Positions 6,184 through 7,433 of a stretch of 7,433 nt of DNA are shown one piece after another. The translations under genes and the position numbers were made by a program. Source of the stretch: Bacteroidaceae bacterium (GTDB lineage Bacteria > Bacteroidota > Bacteroidia > Bacteroidales > Bacteroidaceae); NCBI GenBank assembly GCA_017961965.1, contig JAGCWG010000114.1, positions 1 through 7,433 of the forward strand. Reading direction: 5' to 3'. Under the pieces are notes generated by a model. That model did no database searches. It was not told where the DNA came from and saw only the letters and a program-made list of their open reading frames with translations. Each line of letters starts with the position of its first letter. Position 1 is the stretch's first letter.

Positions 6184-7433
6184 ATGCTAAAAAAACTATT
6201 ATACGGATGTGCGCTCATGGCTTTTGTCTCTTCTTGTGACGAGAATTTTGACGATTGGGCAGCACCACAGGGATTTGAACCTGAGGAATCACAATTGATA
6301 CAAATAAATGTTACTCCTGCAGAGGATGTTGACATTGCTACGGCAAAAGACACGATTGATCTGTTTTCCTTCGGCACAGATGCGCCAGACTCATATTCCG
6401 TTGATTCGATAGAGGTGTATGTGGAAGACTCCACTGGTGTAAAATATCCTGTAACACCTACAAAGGAAAGCTTTAAGGCACGTAAGGTCGGAGTATTAAA
6501 GGCTGAACTCATAGATGTTGTAGAAAAGATATATGGCAAACGTCCTACTCCACGTGAGCTGACTATAAAGTCCGCAATATATGCCTATACAGATGCTTCA
6601 AAGAGTACGCTTGTACGTTCCGCATTCAGTACAAGCAAACTCAACGTTACATTGGTTGCTCCAAAGATTTCCGAAAACTACTACGTTGTTGGTGGTACTC
6701 TTGACTGGGCAGAGTCTGCTGCTTCAAAGGCACAGAAGTTCAACCACAGCGATAAGGATGTGTATGACGACCCAGTATTTACTATCACTATTCCTGCCGC
6801 TGAGGGCGACACTTGGTTTGCCATTGGTGATGACGAGGCTTGTGATGCTATTGCTGCTGGCGACTGGAGCAAACTCCTTGGCAACACAACAGGTAATGGT
6901 GAGAACGGTACATCAGGTATGCTCAAGCCACGCAACGAAATCGGTAACGATGGTTCATTCAAGGTAGATGCCGGTGCTAAATTCATCAAGATTGAACTTA
7001 ACATGATGGATGGAACATACAAGGTTACAGCAATCAACTTTGAGAACTACCTCTTCTTCATTGGTGCAACAGATGGATGGTCTGGTTCTGACCAAAAGGT
7101 GGCACTTGTCAGTGATGAAGGCCTTTACAAGGGATTCGTCTATGTTGCTGACCCTAATGGTTGGGGACTTGACTTTAAGTTCCAGCGTGTAGCAGGTTCT
7201 TGGGATAATGAAATCAACAGCGGAACATTCACAGGCGGTATCACTGGTGATGTTGCTGCTGATGATGGTAACATCAAGGTGACAGCAGGCGAGGGTGTTT
7301 ACTACATGGAACTTGATATGGTAAATAATACTCTCAAGGGAACCAAGATTTACAAGGTCGGTCTCATCGGTGACTTCAACGAATGGGGTGGCGATGTGGA
7401 AATGACTTGGAATGCTACAGACTACTGCTATGA
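6184..7433 (+). CDS. SusF-like multi-domain surface glycan-binding lipoprotein, 3' end outside the window
   Basis: The frame is open from ATG at 6184 to the window edge, giving 416 complete codons with the C-terminus missing. The protein starts with a lipoprotein signal: lipid cysteine at residue 18 (VSSC), followed by DENFDD, an acidic stretch suited to surface export. Residues of about 25-155 look like an N-terminal beta-sandwich. Similar modules then begin at about 165 (NYYVVGGTLDW), 288 (NYLFFIGATDGW, with DFKFQR at 330-335 and SWDN at 339-342) and 391 (KVGLIGDFNEWGG, cut by the edge). One N-terminal domain plus three glycan-binding modules is the plan of B. thetaiotaomicron SusF (about 485 residues), so roughly 70 residues may be missing. 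It follows the susE-like gene by 66 bases, a wider gap that contains the palindrome. There is no Shine-Dalgarno sequence before the start; the start is chosen because it gives a complete lipoprotein signal. Some databases may label the domains DUF5115 or SusE/SusF-like. Glycan binding is inferred from family and position. Confidence 0.85.
   Translation, partial: MLKKLLYGCALMAFVSSCDENFDDWAAPQGFEPEESQLIQINVTPAEDVDIATAKDTIDLFSFGTDAPDSYSVDSIEVYVEDSTGVKYPVTPTKESFKARKVGVLKAELIDVVEKIYGKRPTPRELTIKSAIYAYTDASKSTLVRSAFSTSKLNVTLVAPKISENYYVVGGTLDWAESAASKAQKFNHSDKDVYDDPVFTITIPAAEGDTWFAIGDDEACDAIAAGDWSKLLGNTTGNGENGTSGMLKPRNEIGNDGSFKVDAGAKFIKIELNMMDGTYKVTAINFENYLFFIGATDGWSGSDQKVALVSDEGLYKGFVYVADPNGWGLDFKFQRVAGSWDNEINSGTFTGGITGDVAADDGNIKVTAGEGVYYMELDMVNNTLKGTKIYKVGLIGDFNEWGGDVEMTWNATDYCY

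Noticed and set aside
6168..7037. Open frames of 118-128 codons on both strands between 6168 and 7037
   Set aside because: They overlap the SusF-like frame, which has a lipoprotein signal and recognisable modules and stays open to the window edge. The alternatives are shadow frames.
1..7433. CRISPR arrays, tRNA or rRNA genes, insertion sequences, integrase attachment sites
   Set aside because: I saw no regularly spaced long direct repeats, cloverleaf sequences, transposase-like frames or flanking terminal repeats. The octamer region has no spacers and is not a CRISPR array.

Overview
This window is a segment of a polysaccharide utilization locus (PUL) from a Bacteroidales bacterium, most likely Prevotella/Segatella-like. 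The evidence is a same-strand susC-susD-susE-susF-like gene order, Bacteroidota-type lipoprotein signals rich in acidic residues after the lipid cysteine, A-rich leaders without Shine-Dalgarno sequences in front of the genes, and a lowish G+C content (roughly 40% by eye). The genus is a guess from general sequence style and cannot be proven from this window.

Layout: positions 1-172 are non-coding. They hold a long imperfect hairpin (7-106) built from 8-bp repeat units, followed by a leader with no G that runs into the first start codon. Then come a SusC-like TonB-dependent transporter (173-3256), a SusD-like surface glycan-binding lipoprotein (3293-4903), a SusE-like surface glycan-binding lipoprotein (4930-6117), a compact palindrome in the next gap (6126-6161), and a SusF-like multi-domain surface lipoprotein (6184 to beyond 7433) that is cut by the window edge. 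All four genes are on the plus strand with gaps of 36, 26 and 66 bases, which fits one operon.

How the genes work together (family knowledge plus inference): SusE- and SusF-like lipoproteins hold glycan at the cell surface. SusD is the lid over the SusC barrel and captures oligosaccharides, and SusC imports them into the periplasm using TonB energy. The order, the lengths and the GDFNxW/SxSFNGW-type repeats resemble the starch Sus system of Bacteroides thetaiotaomicron, so starch or another alpha-glucan is the leading substrate guess. No glycoside hydrolase or regulator lies inside the window to confirm it.

The coding content is ordinary for this phylum and I see no new enzyme system. The less explained parts are the two intergenic structures: the octamer-built hairpin upstream of susC and the palindrome between the third and fourth genes.
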